The notes under the pieces: model-generated
The model's input: only the letters and a program-made list of their open reading frames with translations
The model's database searches: none
What the model was told of the DNA's origin: nothing
NCBI RefSeq assembly: GCF_000473365.1
Contig: NZ_KI421517.1
Coordinates: 889,363-953,362 of the forward strand
Direction of reading: 5' to 3'
Length of the DNA: 64,000 nt
DNA from: Adhaeribacter aquaticus DSM 16391
GTDB taxonomy: Bacteria > Bacteroidota > Bacteroidia > Cytophagales > Hymenobacteraceae
In this document: positions 16,977 through 25,301 of the stretch, piece by piece
Layout: every line of letters begins with the position of its first letter
Position numbering within the stretch: the stretch's first letter is position 1
Made by a program: the position numbers and the translations under genes

Positions 16977-17372
16977 TTAAGAAGTGAAGGTATACAGGTA
17001 ATTCAAGAAGAAATTCCAGAAAAACACCAGCACGATAGCACAAAACTTACTTACATAAAAGTTTTGTTTAAAGCGCTCGGTTAAGAGAAATATAATAAGG
17101 TTGTTTAATAACAAACCTATTACCGATACTAATAAGAACTTGGAGAATTGCCAGGCTATTTCGGGATCGGCGCTCTGAAAAGTCCAGGCCCGGTTTAAAA
17201 GGTAATTGCTGGTGCAGGCCACAATAAAGCCCAGGCTATTGGCCAAATATTTATTCCAGTTTAGCTTTTCTTTGGTTAAATAAGTTACACCAAAATCCAG
17301 AGCCAATCCGGAGAAACCAACTAAGCCAAACTTAAGAAATTTAAATAACAGAGATACAGTATTGTCAGGCAT
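16977..17372 (-). CDS. GtrA family membrane protein
   Basis: I place the start at ATG 17372, giving 131 residues beginning MPDNTVSLLFKFLKFGLVGF, because the GtrA homology starts there. A TTG at 17450 would add 26 residues of low similarity. Four membrane segments are visible, with the family features KFGLVGFSGLALDFGVTYLL-like helix 1, N-x-x-L-x-N-S-x-G-F, NYLLNRAWTF and FFWNFFLNYLYTF. GtrA-type proteins are thought to flip undecaprenyl-phosphate-sugars for cell-surface glycan decoration. It faces a polyprenol-dependent glycosyltransferase gene tail to tail. Confidence 0.85.
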   Translation of the reverse strand: MPDNTVSLLFKFLKFGLVGFSGLALDFGVTYLTKEKLNWNKYLANSLGFIVACTSNYLLNRAWTFQSADPEIAWQFSKFLLVSVIGLLLNNLIIFLLTERFKQNFYVSKFCAIVLVFFWNFFLNYLYTFTS

Positions 17373-17459
17373 GTATGCTGATTTTCGACTCAGGCTATTT
17401 TTTATTAGCCAATTCTGGTGCAAAAGTAGAAAGTTCTTTTGTAGAAGCAACCATAAATA

Positions 17460-17491
17460 AAAAAGCCAGCTGCTGTAACAACTGGCTTTTT
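17460..17491 (-). terminator. Terminator after the alcohol dehydrogenase
   Basis: The arms AAAAAGCCAG (17460-17469) and CTGGCTTTTT (17482-17491) form a 10-bp stem, with a T run in the minus-strand direction. It lies between the dehydrogenase stop (17513) and the gtrA start (17372). Confidence 0.75.
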
Positions 17492-17512
17492 AAAGTTCTA
17501 ATATAAATAATG

Positions 17513-18556
17513 TTACAATGTTGACATATCTATTACAAACCGGTACCGCACATCGCCTTTTATCATGCGCTCGTAAGCGTTGTTGATTTCAGCCATTGGA
17601 ATTACCTCTACATCCGAAACAATGTTATGTTCGGCACAGTAATCCAGCATTTCCTGAGTTTCGGCAATACCGCCAATCATGGATCCTACGATGCGCTTAC
17701 GTTTAGGAATTAAACTGAAAGCATGCAAGGGTGTTGCCTCAGGTGGTGCCCCTACTAATATCATAGTACCATCGCGTTTTAATAAACTTAGGTACATATT
17801 TAAATCGTGTGGTGCCGAAACAGTATCTAAAATAAAATCGAAATAGCTACCCAAGGCTTTCATTTGTTCCGGATCTTTGGTAACGGCAAATTTATGAGCG
17901 CCCAGTTCTTTGGCATCTGCTTCTTTAGAAGGCGAAGTACTTAAAACAGTAACTTCGGCGCCCATAGAGGCAGCTAATTTTACGCCCATATGCCCTAAAC
18001 CACCTAAACCCACTACAGCTATCTTATGCCCCGCTCCCACTTTCCAGGTACGCAACGGCGAATAAGTAGTGATACCCGCACATAACAGTGGCGCTACACT
18101 TTTCAGGTCCAGTTTTTCCGATATCTTTAAAGTATATTGTTCATCAACGGTAATCTGAGAAGAATAGCCACCATAAGTTGGTGTTTTGCCATCCATTTCC
18201 ACGCTGTTATATGTCTGCACATTGTGTACTTCGCAGTATTGCTCCAGACCTTCCTGGCAGCTGGCACAAGTACGGCAGGAGTCTACAAAGCACCCTACTC
18301 CGGCTAAATCGCCTACTTTAAATTTGGTTACTTTACCGCCTACTTTACTAATGCGGCCCACTATTTCGTGGCCTGGCACCATCGGGAAAATAGACCCGCC
18401 CCACTCATCGCGTGCCTGGTGAATATCAGAATGGCAAACGCCACAATATAAAATATCAATTAATACATCGTTCTCGCCTACTTCCCGGCGTTCAAAATTG
18501 AACGGGCCTAAAGGCGTAGTAGCATTTTGAGCGGCATAACCACGTGCTGGTATCAT
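17513..18556 (-). CDS. Zinc-dependent NAD(P) alcohol dehydrogenase (YahK/CAD type)
   Basis: The 347-residue medium-chain dehydrogenase has catalytic zinc ligands in CGVCHSDIHQ and PGHEIVGRI. The structural zinc site is the four-Cys loop CRTCASCQEGLEQYC. The Rossmann motif is GLGGLGHMGVKLA. The pattern matches the cinnamyl-alcohol/YahK aldehyde reductase subgroup, which reduces a broad range of aldehydes to alcohols, usually with NADPH. Cofactor choice is suggested by VLSTSPSKEADA after the third strand: the STSPSK loop is typical of NADPH users. Cytoplasmic, single gene, starting MIPARGYAAQ at ATG 18556. Confidence 0.9.
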   Translation of the reverse strand: MIPARGYAAQNATTPLGPFNFERREVGENDVLIDILYCGVCHSDIHQARDEWGGSIFPMVPGHEIVGRISKVGGKVTKFKVGDLAGVGCFVDSCRTCASCQEGLEQYCEVHNVQTYNSVEMDGKTPTYGGYSSQITVDEQYTLKISEKLDLKSVAPLLCAGITTYSPLRTWKVGAGHKIAVVGLGGLGHMGVKLAASMGAEVTVLSTSPSKEADAKELGAHKFAVTKDPEQMKALGSYFDFILDTVSAPHDLNMYLSLLKRDGTMILVGAPPEATPLHAFSLIPKRKRIVGSMIGGIAETQEMLDYCAEHNIVSDVEVIPMAEINNAYERMIKGDVRYRFVIDMSTL

Positions 18557-18720
18557 AGTTTTAGTTGGTTTATGTATTGAAGATTATAAACGGGTTCCGT
18601 TATAAATATTTAACCTTATACTGTTATTTTGGCTTTACGTATATTAAACCTTCAAAAATGCTTTAGGGCTAACCCAATATAAGGCCATTATTAGCGCTAA
18701 ACCCCATTATTTTAGCTCCT

Positions 18721-19623
18721 TTATTGGTATTTAAATAAATCTGAAGACAAATAACGGTCGCCACGGTCGCAGATAATACAAACCACCACGCCTTCTTCCA
18801 GTTCCTCAATCAGGCGGGTAGCGGCTAAAACAGCCCCGCCACTGCTCATACCGGCAAACACGCCTTCTTCCCGGGCCAGCCGGCGGGTCATAGCTACTGC
18901 ATCGGCTTCGGCCACATCTATAATCCGATCTACGCGCTCTTTTTCAAAAATAGCTGGTAAATATTCTTGTGGCCACCGCCGGATTCCAGGAATTTGGGAA
19001 CCTTCAATTGGCTGCACCCCCACAATCTGCACGGCCTCGCTTTGCTCTTTTAAGTAACGCGAAACGCCCATAATGGTACCCGTTGTACCCATAGAAGAAA
19101 CAAAATGCGTGACGTTACCAGCCGTATCATTCCAGATTTCCGGACCAGTAGAATAATAATGAGCCATGTAATTATCCGGATTCCCAAACTGGTTTAGCAT
19201 TAAGTAACCGCCACTGGCTACTTTATCACGGGCATAATCAATGGCAGCTTCCATAGAGCCGGCTTCCGGTGTTAAGGTTACTTTTGCCCCAAAGGCTTCC
19301 ATAGTCATAACACGTTCGGCGGTGGCATTTTCCGGCATTACCAGTTCCATTTCAACTCCAAATAATCGGGCAATCATGGCCAACGCAATTCCGGTATTGC
19401 CGCTGGTTGCTTCTATCAGCTTCATCCCCGGTTGTAACTCGCCTCTATCCAAAGCACCCTTAATCATGCCATAAGCCGCACGGTCTTTTACACTGCCGCC
19501 CGGATTATGCCCTTCTAGTTTAGCTAATAACTTTACATTAGCCTTTCGGTTAATATTATTTAATTCAACCAGTGGCGTATTGCCTATAAATTCTAATAAA
19601 GAAGCCATATTTAAATAATTCAT
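18721..19623 (-). CDS. cysM: Cysteine synthase CysM
   Basis: The 300-residue PLP enzyme makes L-cysteine from O-acetylserine and sulfide or thiosulfate. The PLP lysine is K46 in NPGGSVKDRAA. The substrate-binding loop EATSGNTGIALA and the phosphate-cradle SSMGTTGTIMGV follow. VQPIEGSQIPGIRRWPQEYL favours CysM over CysK. A second ATG five codons later (19608, MASLLEFIGN) is equally likely as the start because the family begins at about that point. It is monocistronic, and no sulfate-assimilation genes lie beside it. Cytoplasmic dimer. Confidence 0.9.
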   Translation of the reverse strand: MNYLNMASLLEFIGNTPLVELNNINRKANVKLLAKLEGHNPGGSVKDRAAYGMIKGALDRGELQPGMKLIEATSGNTGIALAMIARLFGVEMELVMPENATAERVMTMEAFGAKVTLTPEAGSMEAAIDYARDKVASGGYLMLNQFGNPDNYMAHYYSTGPEIWNDTAGNVTHFVSSMGTTGTIMGVSRYLKEQSEAVQIVGVQPIEGSQIPGIRRWPQEYLPAIFEKERVDRIIDVAEADAVAMTRRLAREEGVFAGMSSGGAVLAATRLIEELEEGVVVCIICDRGDRYLSSDLFKYQ

Positions 19624-19813
19624 TGGCAGCCATTTTTAGCAAAACTTTTTGTTTTATAAATGGCTGCTTTACCTAAAACTAATAATTTATTTACTGCTGC
19701 AAATATAACAGTTGCCTAAACGGAATAGGAGTAAATTTTCTTAATCATTAAGCCATTCTTCCTTAATTCCTTTACCCCAGAACCTAGCTGATAAGTTTGC
19801 CCTTAGATAAGTT

Positions 19814-20130
19814 TTAAAAAAGTTTTACCTTATGCTTAAGTTCTTCCATTAACTCGGGCTGCATGTAACAGTAACGGCCCGGAATACCTAATAATTTTAG
19901 TTTACGGGCCCTTATCGTTTCTCGGAAGAATTTATTCAGGTATTGTTTCTGTTTTTCTTCCATTACTAAAACAATATCAACCCAACAAAGCTCTCCGCGA
20001 TTACTTGAGCTTTAGCCTTTGCTTCCGATCTGGCAGTTTTAACCTTCAGTTCCGGATACTTTCTAAAAATTATGTGGGCCGTAACGCTGCAATACCGATA
20101 GCTACTACAAATAAATAACACGATCCTAAT
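19814..20130 (-). pseudogene. Frameshifted relic of a small tyrosine-phosphatase-like gene (about 105 codons)
   Basis: On the minus strand from about 20130, one frame reads IVLFICSSYRYCSVTAHIIF, then RKYPELKVKTARSEAKAKAQ. This is the start of the small low-molecular-weight phosphatase-like family (LFVCS.N..RSPTAE..F). That frame ends in TAG at ILF*. The next frame takes over at ELCWVDIVLVMEEKQKQYLN and runs to LLGIPGRYCYMQPELMEELK and a stop at 19814-19816. This is the family's WADLI.VME ... LDIPD.Y.YM.PEL...L end. The arginine of the P-loop (C-x5-R) is replaced by Cys and the ancestral start looks lost (ATT). So this is a decayed gene with one frameshift. An ORF of 49 codons from ATG 19963 survives. 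Confidence 0.75.
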
Positions 20131-20275
20131 TTACTCCAGCTAAAAGAATATACTGCTTGTTATATCCTTCGGCATTTTAACCTTTTTACTCAAAAGAAGT
20201 TTAAAAGAGAAGACTAACGTATACAAGGTAATTGATCTGGTACGTTAATGAACCTGAGCTAAACCCTAAAAAACT

Positions 20276-21121
20276 ATGGAAAATATTAGAAAACAACTTT
20301 CTTACGGATTACTGGCCCTGACTTTATTGTCATCGTCGTGTGTATCATCTAAAAAATACAAAGCTTTAGAATCCCGGCACTTTGATTTACAAAATACGCG
20401 GGATGCTCTAAGCCAGGACAAAGCAGCTTTAGAACAAGAAAAAGCTAGATTGGAACAACAGCGAGCCACGCTGGAAAGGGAAAAAGAAACCTTACAACAA
20501 CAGATGGCTACTACTGAGCGAAACTTGAGCGAAAACTTGAAAAACAGCAATCAGAAAGTTTCTCAATTGAGTTCTGACTTAAAATCAAGAGAGGCTCGCC
20601 TCCTGGAAATGCAGCGAATACTGGCCGAAAAAGATCGAGCCGTCAATGAATTACGAAATCGGGTAAGCAATGCTTTATTAGGCTTTAAATCCGGTGACTT
20701 ATCGGTAAACGTAAAAAACGGGAAGGTATATGTTTCTTTATCTGAGCAGTTATTGTTTAAATCAGGCAGTACCAAAGTAGATCCGAAAGGTCAGGAAGCC
20801 CTACAAAAACTAGCTGCTGCCTTAAAAGATCAGCAGGATGTAAATGTACTGGTAGAAGGCCATACTGATGACGTACCGGTATCCAGAGGCACGGTGGGGA
20901 TGAAAGATAACTGGGATTTAAGTGTATTACGCGCTACTGAAATTGCCCGTATATTAACAACATCTGGTTTATCAGCCCAGCGCGTTACGGCCTCCGGACA
21001 CGGCGAATTTGTACCGGTGGTAGCTAATAATACGCCGGAAAATCGTCAGTTAAACCGCCGAACAGAGATAATTCTGACGCCAAAACTAGACGAGTTATTT
21101 AAAATACTAGAACAAAACTAA
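20276..21121 (+). CDS. OmpA-family lipoprotein
   Basis: The 281-residue protein has a lipoprotein signal with the lipidated Cys at 22 (LLSSSC). A long heptad-rich coiled coil at about 30-125 follows (LEQEKARLEQQRATLEREKE). The C-terminal OmpA domain at about 150-275 carries VLVEGHTDDVPVSRG, NWDLSVLRATEIARIL, GHGEFVPVVAN and NRRTEIILTP. The N-D-L-S..R motif contacts the diaminopimelate of peptidoglycan. It should tether the outer membrane, where the lipid sits, to the wall. The coiled coil may span or multimerise. The gene is monocistronic with a terminator. Confidence 0.9.
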   Translation: MENIRKQLSYGLLALTLLSSSCVSSKKYKALESRHFDLQNTRDALSQDKAALEQEKARLEQQRATLEREKETLQQQMATTERNLSENLKNSNQKVSQLSSDLKSREARLLEMQRILAEKDRAVNELRNRVSNALLGFKSGDLSVNVKNGKVYVSLSEQLLFKSGSTKVDPKGQEALQKLAAALKDQQDVNVLVEGHTDDVPVSRGTVGMKDNWDLSVLRATEIARILTTSGLSAQRVTASGHGEFVPVVANNTPENRQLNRRTEIILTPKLDELFKILEQN

Positions 21122-21135
21122 CTGTCTAACAGCTA

Positions 21136-21172
21136 AAGAAGCTCAGAGAAGACATACTTCCCTGAGCTTCTT
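21136..21172 (+). terminator. Terminator after the OmpA lipoprotein gene
   Basis: AAGAAGCTCAG (21136-21146) pairs perfectly with CTGAGCTTCTT (21162-21172), followed by AATTTTAATTT. It lies 15 bases after the stop codon. Confidence 0.8.
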
Positions 21173-21292
21173 AATTTTAATTTATACCTGCCTAACGGTG
21201 TCATTAACTTTTTAGTCAATCACGCCTACTCACCTCTCTCCTTTTAACAAAAATTACCCTTAACCTGAATAGAACTTTCTACTTTTATTTAG

Positions 21293-21317
21293 TGTATATA
21301 CATTTAATGTATATACA
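21293..21317 (+). promoter_or_regulatory. Double palindromic operator upstream of ygiD
   Basis: Two copies of the 10-base palindrome TGTATATACA (21293-21302 and 21308-21317) are separated by TTTAA, so their centres are 15 bases apart. The pair ends 47 bases before the ygiD start. The same arrangement lies ahead of yceI at 22882-22906. It is a likely dimeric-regulator site; the regulator is unknown. Confidence 0.65.
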
Positions 21318-21364
21318 AATTGGCACATTATTAGCTAAACTTGTATTGCAACACGAGTAAAGCT

Positions 21365-22189
21365 ATGAACCTGAAAGGTCTTGATAACATAACCAAAAAT
21401 TTTACTACTACCGAGGCAATGCCTGTTTTATTTGTAGGTCACGGTAGTCCCATGAATGCTATAGAAGAGAATACGTTTGCTCAGAACTGGCAGCAACTAG
21501 GGAAAACCTTACCCAAACCAACAGCTATACTTTGTATTTCTGCACACTGGCAAACCCGGGGCACTTTTGTTACTGCCGCCGAAAAACCAGAAACTATTCA
21601 TGATTTTGGAGGGTTTCCCCAGGCCTTGTTTGATGTACAATACCAGGCACCAGGAAGCTTAGCCTTAGCCCAGGAAACACAAACTGTTATTACCAGCACA
21701 TCCGTTGGCTTAGATTATAATTGGGGATTAGACCATGGATCATGGAGCATTTTAAAGCACTTCTACCCGAAGGCAGATATTCCGGTAGTGGAAATGAGCC
21801 TGGATTACACTAAAACTCCGCAATGGCATTATGAATTAGCTAAAGAATTGGCAACACTTCGCCGAAAGGGTGTTTTAATTTTGGGAAGCGGTAATATTGT
21901 ACATAACCTCCGGATGATAAACTGGAACAGTCCAAATCAGGGTTTTGACTGGGCTGTAGAGGCTAATGAAAAAGTTAAAAGCTTAATTCAAAAGAAAGAA
22001 CATAAGCCACTTGCCTATTATTCAGGTTTAGGTACGGAACTGCAGTTAGCTATTCCTACACCAGAGCATTTTTTACCTTTGCTTTATACCCTGGGTTTGC
22101 AGGAAGACCAGGAGAAGGTTTCGTTCTTTAACGATGAAACAATTTACGGCTCCATATCCATGACTTCTTTGAAAATAGATAAAGCTTAA
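21365..22189 (+). CDS. ygiD: 4,5-DOPA dioxygenase extradiol family protein YgiD
   Basis: Starting at ATG 21365 the protein has 274 residues. A TTG at 21341 would add eight unrelated residues. It belongs to the class III extradiol dioxygenase (LigB/YgiD) family. Visible motifs are PVLFVGHGSPMNAIEENTFA, ILCISAHWQTRG, YQAPG, LDHGSWSILKHFYPKADIPV and GSGNIVHNLR. They include the His residues that hold the active-site metal (GHGSP, SAHW, HNL). Family members cleave catechols such as DOPA, but the natural substrate in Bacteroidota is unclear. It shares an operator arrangement with the convergent yceI gene and is likely induced by the same signal. Confidence 0.9.
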   Translation: MNLKGLDNITKNFTTTEAMPVLFVGHGSPMNAIEENTFAQNWQQLGKTLPKPTAILCISAHWQTRGTFVTAAEKPETIHDFGGFPQALFDVQYQAPGSLALAQETQTVITSTSVGLDYNWGLDHGSWSILKHFYPKADIPVVEMSLDYTKTPQWHYELAKELATLRRKGVLILGSGNIVHNLRMINWNSPNQGFDWAVEANEKVKSLIQKKEHKPLAYYSGLGTELQLAIPTPEHFLPLLYTLGLQEDQEKVSFFNDETIYGSISMTSLKIDKA

Positions 22190-22246
22190 TACTGGCTCTG
22201 CTTCACCTATTCCACAAAACGACCAGCGCCTTATGTGTTAGCTCAA

Positions 22247-22291
22247 AAAAGAGAAAGCCCTCTGTTTTAAAAACAGAGGGCTTTCTCTTTT
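22247..22291. terminator. Bidirectional 22-bp terminator between ygiD and yceI
   Basis: The arms are 22247-22268 and 22270-22291, a perfect 22-bp stem built around GAGAAAGCCCTCTGTTTT, with A and T runs at the ends. It can stop transcription from both convergent genes. Confidence 0.85.
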
Positions 22292-22307
22292 ATTCTACCT
22301 AAAAACC

Positions 22308-22844
22308 TTAGGCTTGTTTTACAAGCTGAATTTCGGCTTGCAGTTTTATTTCATCACTCACTACCACACTTCCTGCCTCGGTAACAGCACTCCAGGTTAA
22401 GCCAAACTCTTTGCGGCTAACTTTACCGGAAACAGTGAAACCAGCTTTGGTTTGTCCGTATGGGTCTACTACAATACCACCAAACTCTACCTGTAGGCTT
22501 ACCGGCTTGCTGATGCCCCGGATAGTCAGGTTACCATCCAACTGGTAATTATCGCCGCCTACATTTTTATAACCGGTACCTTCAAACCTGATTTCTCCAT
22601 GATTAGCCGCATCAAAGAAATCAGCTGAGCGCAGGTGCGTATCCCGCTGGTCATTATTGGTATTGATGGAATCAACATCCGCTGTAAATACGACACTTTC
22701 TGCTGACGTAAACTGATCATCTGCCGTCTCTGCTTCTACATGAAACTTCTGGAAATATCCTGTTACTGTAGTAATCATTAAATGCTTTACCTTAAACTGC
22801 ACCTCACTGTGCATCGGGTCCACAACCCATTTTACATTAGCCAT
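22308..22844 (-). CDS. YceI family protein
   Basis: The 178-residue protein has the YceI lipocalin-like beta-barrel: WVVDPMHSEVQFKVKHLMIT at the start, DVDSINTNNDQRDTHLRSAD in the middle, YQLDGNLTIRGISKPVSLQV and KVSRKEFGLTW near the end. YceI proteins bind long isoprenoid chains inside the barrel and are often induced by base, osmotic or oxidative stress. Unlike E. coli YceI this one has no signal peptide, so it is cytoplasmic, which is usual for Bacteroidota copies. A twin palindromic operator lies 38 bases upstream of its start and matches that of ygiD. Confidence 0.92.
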   Translation of the reverse strand: MANVKWVVDPMHSEVQFKVKHLMITTVTGYFQKFHVEAETADDQFTSAESVVFTADVDSINTNNDQRDTHLRSADFFDAANHGEIRFEGTGYKNVGGDNYQLDGNLTIRGISKPVSLQVEFGGIVVDPYGQTKAGFTVSGKVSRKEFGLTWSAVTEAGSVVVSDEIKLQAEIQLVKQA

Positions 22845-22881
22845 AGTTTTATTCTGTTTGTTAGTTTAATCTCCATTCAAA

Positions 22882-22906
22882 TGTATGCACAATAAATGTA
22901 TATACA
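22882..22906 (-). promoter_or_regulatory. Double palindromic operator upstream of yceI
   Basis: TGTATGCACA (22882-22891) and TGTATATACA (22897-22906) are spaced by five bases, the same spacing as at 21293-21317. The distal copy is exact and the proximal copy has one changed base pair step (ATGC for ATAT). Confidence 0.65.
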
Positions 22907-23133
22907 TATACTTTTACTAAAATATTTTCTCGCTTTTAATTTCCCATTATTTAAACTAAAATTTAAAAACCATTTTAACGAAGATTATAGAAAAGGGATA
23001 ACATCTGCCAAGGAAATTCACTTTTATACTACTTTACCAGCTAATTAGAAATATTAATGAGGTAAAAGATTTACTGCGTTCATTACTGCTCCAATAAGCT
23101 ACAGGACTTATATCTAAAATAAAAGACAAAAAA

Positions 23134-23164
23134 AAGCCTCAGGAGCTTTACACTGCTGAGGCTT
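23134..23164 (-). terminator. Terminator after the DinB-family gene
   Basis: AAGCCTCAG (23134-23142) pairs with CTGAGGCTT (23156-23164). The minus strand then runs into a tract of eight or more T, so this ends the gene stopping at 23169. The stem starts within five bases of the stop codon. Confidence 0.8.
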
Positions 23165-23168
23165 CTTA

Positions 23169-23735
23169 CTAAAATAACTTCTCGGCTGGTGGCTTAACGC
23201 CCTTCATCCGTAAATAAATAGTGGTTTGCCCCCGATGGTGCGTTTGATGCTCAAAAGCCTTAGCATAAGCCAGCTCCCGGTTGAGGTCGCGGTTAAACAA
23301 TTTTACATTCTCGCCCAGCTGGGCATCGATGGTAGTTTGTAAAGCACTTATTACAAAATCGTAGCTATCCAGTACGGCTTTGGTTAAGGCAGCCTTAGAT
23401 CTAAACTCCTCCATCTTTTCTAAATTTTTACCCTGGTACGGATTAGATTTGCCGGAAGCAGCCGCAGCAAAATTATAATTAGCGTTGGCCAGGTGCAGCA
23501 TTTGCTCACCAAAAGATCTGATCTCCGGATTTGGTTTATAACTGATACCATCTTCTGGCATAGCATCCAAATATTCCTTGGTATACTCTTTGGCCCGCTG
23601 CCAATCGGCTACTAATTGCGATTTAGGTGTTAGAAGTGTAGCAGCAGAAAGCTGACAAACACTACCAGCTACCAGTAAAAATCCTAACAAAACATGCAGG
23701 AACAATTGGGTTAAATTTTTCTTTTTCATAGGCAT
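23169..23735 (-). CDS. DinB family protein with signal peptide
   Basis: The 188-residue protein has a signal peptide (LFLHVLLGFLLVAGSVCQLS). A DinB four-helix bundle follows: LVADWQRAKEYTKEYLDAMP, then EQMLHLANANYNFAAAAS, and AFEHQTHHRGQTTIYLRMKG. The metal-site histidines are H in MLHLA and the HQTHHRGQ pair, as in bacillithiol- or mycothiol-dependent transferase relatives. Most DinB-fold proteins are cytoplasmic. The signal peptide here points to the periplasm, as in a common Bacteroidota subgroup. No enzymatic function is established for that subgroup. Confidence 0.85.
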   Translation of the reverse strand: MPMKKKNLTQLFLHVLLGFLLVAGSVCQLSAATLLTPKSQLVADWQRAKEYTKEYLDAMPEDGISYKPNPEIRSFGEQMLHLANANYNFAAAASGKSNPYQGKNLEKMEEFRSKAALTKAVLDSYDFVISALQTTIDAQLGENVKLFNRDLNRELAYAKAFEHQTHHRGQTTIYLRMKGVKPPAEKLF

Positions 23736-23933
23736 TTCTTTTATACTGTAAAATATTACTTCATTGAAATATATGAAATAAAGTCTGCAGTAAATCTCGG
23801 ATAATTTATTAATAAATAATTAGTTAACCAGATATTTTTTCCTGCCAATAATACTTTTTACTCGTTTTTGGTGTTTACAAAGTTATTATCCTTTTACTGG
23901 CTAATCAAGCTTGCTTTAGACTACTATTTACCC

Positions 23934-25298
23934 ATGAAACCCATTCCATTATTAACCATACTTCTTGCCGTATTTTATATTATAGGTTGCGACAAGCAAG
24001 AGGAAGCTACCCCAAATAAAGTTGTACCTCACCAGATAGAAACATTAAATCTAAATCCTCTAAAGAATACATATGAATACCTGGTAAATGTTTTGGCCAG
24101 TGATTCGCTAAACGGCCGCTGGACGCATGAAACCGGTATAGACCGTACAGAAAAATTTGTTATAAAGCAGATTTCAGAAATTGGTTTGCAGGAACTTCCC
24201 CGTTATAAAAGCTTTAAAGACGGATTTAAAGTAGTATCTACTGATTTTGAAACGCTAACCATAAATCTTAATAACCAACCTGCGAGTCCTGAGCGTATAA
24301 TTATTACGCCCCAAAGCCCGCAGGCCCAGATAAGCTTAAACCAAATTAATCGGGTTGTTTATTTCTCCCCTACCACCACCCTAAAAGAACAGGTTACCAG
24401 CTTACATAACACCTCGGTTGCCGGACAAAATTACTTGGTACTGGTACCACTTGCTTTGCAGGAATCTTTCCAGGAATTTAAAAGCTATTTCCCGGCACTA
24501 GGCGCTTTTGTCCCTAATACTATTCGTTACGCCGCCGGATACCCTATCCGCTATGGTTACAACAATATCATTTATGTTTTGTCAGATACCAAAATGGTAG
24601 AAACATTTACCGGCAGTTTCAAACTTAAAGAAGAGGCTTTGAACAATGTGGTAGCGGTTATTCCGGGCAAATCGAAGCCAAATGAATACGTTATATTCTC
24701 GGCCCACATGGATCATTTAGGTATGGCCCGTTCGGGAACCGACCGAATCTATAATGGTGCAAACGATAACGCCAGCGGAACAGCCGCAGTAATTACCTTG
24801 GCCAAGTATTTTAAGGAGCAAAACTTAAATGAAAGAACGTTGCTATTTGTGCTGTTTAATGCCGAAGAAAAAGGTTTACTGGGTTCTAAAAGCTTTGTAA
24901 ATGCTTTCCCGGACAAATCGGCTATAAAAGCGGTGTTTAATATTGATATGATTGGCAACATTAGTCCATACGGAGCCGGGAAAGCTTTTTTAAGCGGCCA
25001 TTCCCGGTCTACGCTGCAAAGCATCATGAATAAAAACCTGCAACCTATTAATACGCTGATTAACAATGAGCCGGCAGGTTATGATTTGTTCGCGCGATCA
25101 GATAATTATCCTTTTGCCCAGGCACAAATTCCAGCTCATACCATAACAACTTTTAATAGTGCCGACCGCCTATATCATACCGTAGCAGATGAGATAAGTA
25201 CTTTGGACTTGCATTCGGCTTTTACTGTTGTGAAAACAATTGCCCAAAGCAGCTACTCCATTATTAAAGGCACCGATGAACCTAAAATGACCAATTAA
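23934..25298 (+). CDS. M28-family metallopeptidase lipoprotein
   Basis: With the start at ATG 23934 the protein has 454 residues and a lipoprotein signal whose Cys is 19 (FYIIGC). The M28 zinc peptidase core is intact. It contains FSAHMDHLG (zinc His), GANDNASGTAAV (bridging Asp), LFNAEEKGLLGS (catalytic Glu and zinc Glu), FNIDMIG (zinc Asp) and RLYHTVADE (zinc His). A PA-like insert lies between the signal and the core. It should act as an aminopeptidase or carboxypeptidase anchored in the envelope, trimming peptides from outside. The stop is 3 bases from the stop of the convergent DUF4177-like gene, and I see no terminator between them. Confidence 0.92.
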   Translation: MKPIPLLTILLAVFYIIGCDKQEEATPNKVVPHQIETLNLNPLKNTYEYLVNVLASDSLNGRWTHETGIDRTEKFVIKQISEIGLQELPRYKSFKDGFKVVSTDFETLTINLNNQPASPERIIITPQSPQAQISLNQINRVVYFSPTTTLKEQVTSLHNTSVAGQNYLVLVPLALQESFQEFKSYFPALGAFVPNTIRYAAGYPIRYGYNNIIYVLSDTKMVETFTGSFKLKEEALNNVVAVIPGKSKPNEYVIFSAHMDHLGMARSGTDRIYNGANDNASGTAAVITLAKYFKEQNLNERTLLFVLFNAEEKGLLGSKSFVNAFPDKSAIKAVFNIDMIGNISPYGAGKAFLSGHSRSTLQSIMNKNLQPINTLINNEPAGYDLFARSDNYPFAQAQIPAHTITTFNSADRLYHTVADEISTLDLHSAFTVVKTIAQSSYSIIKGTDEPKMTN

Positions 25299-25301
25299 AA
25301 C

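Larger units (their letters stand above)
22845..23168. other. Intergenic region with operator and terminator
   Basis: This 324-base gap holds the yceI operator (22882-22906) near one end and the DinB-family terminator (23134-23164) near the other. The middle is AT-rich and I see no coding potential. Confidence 0.6.
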
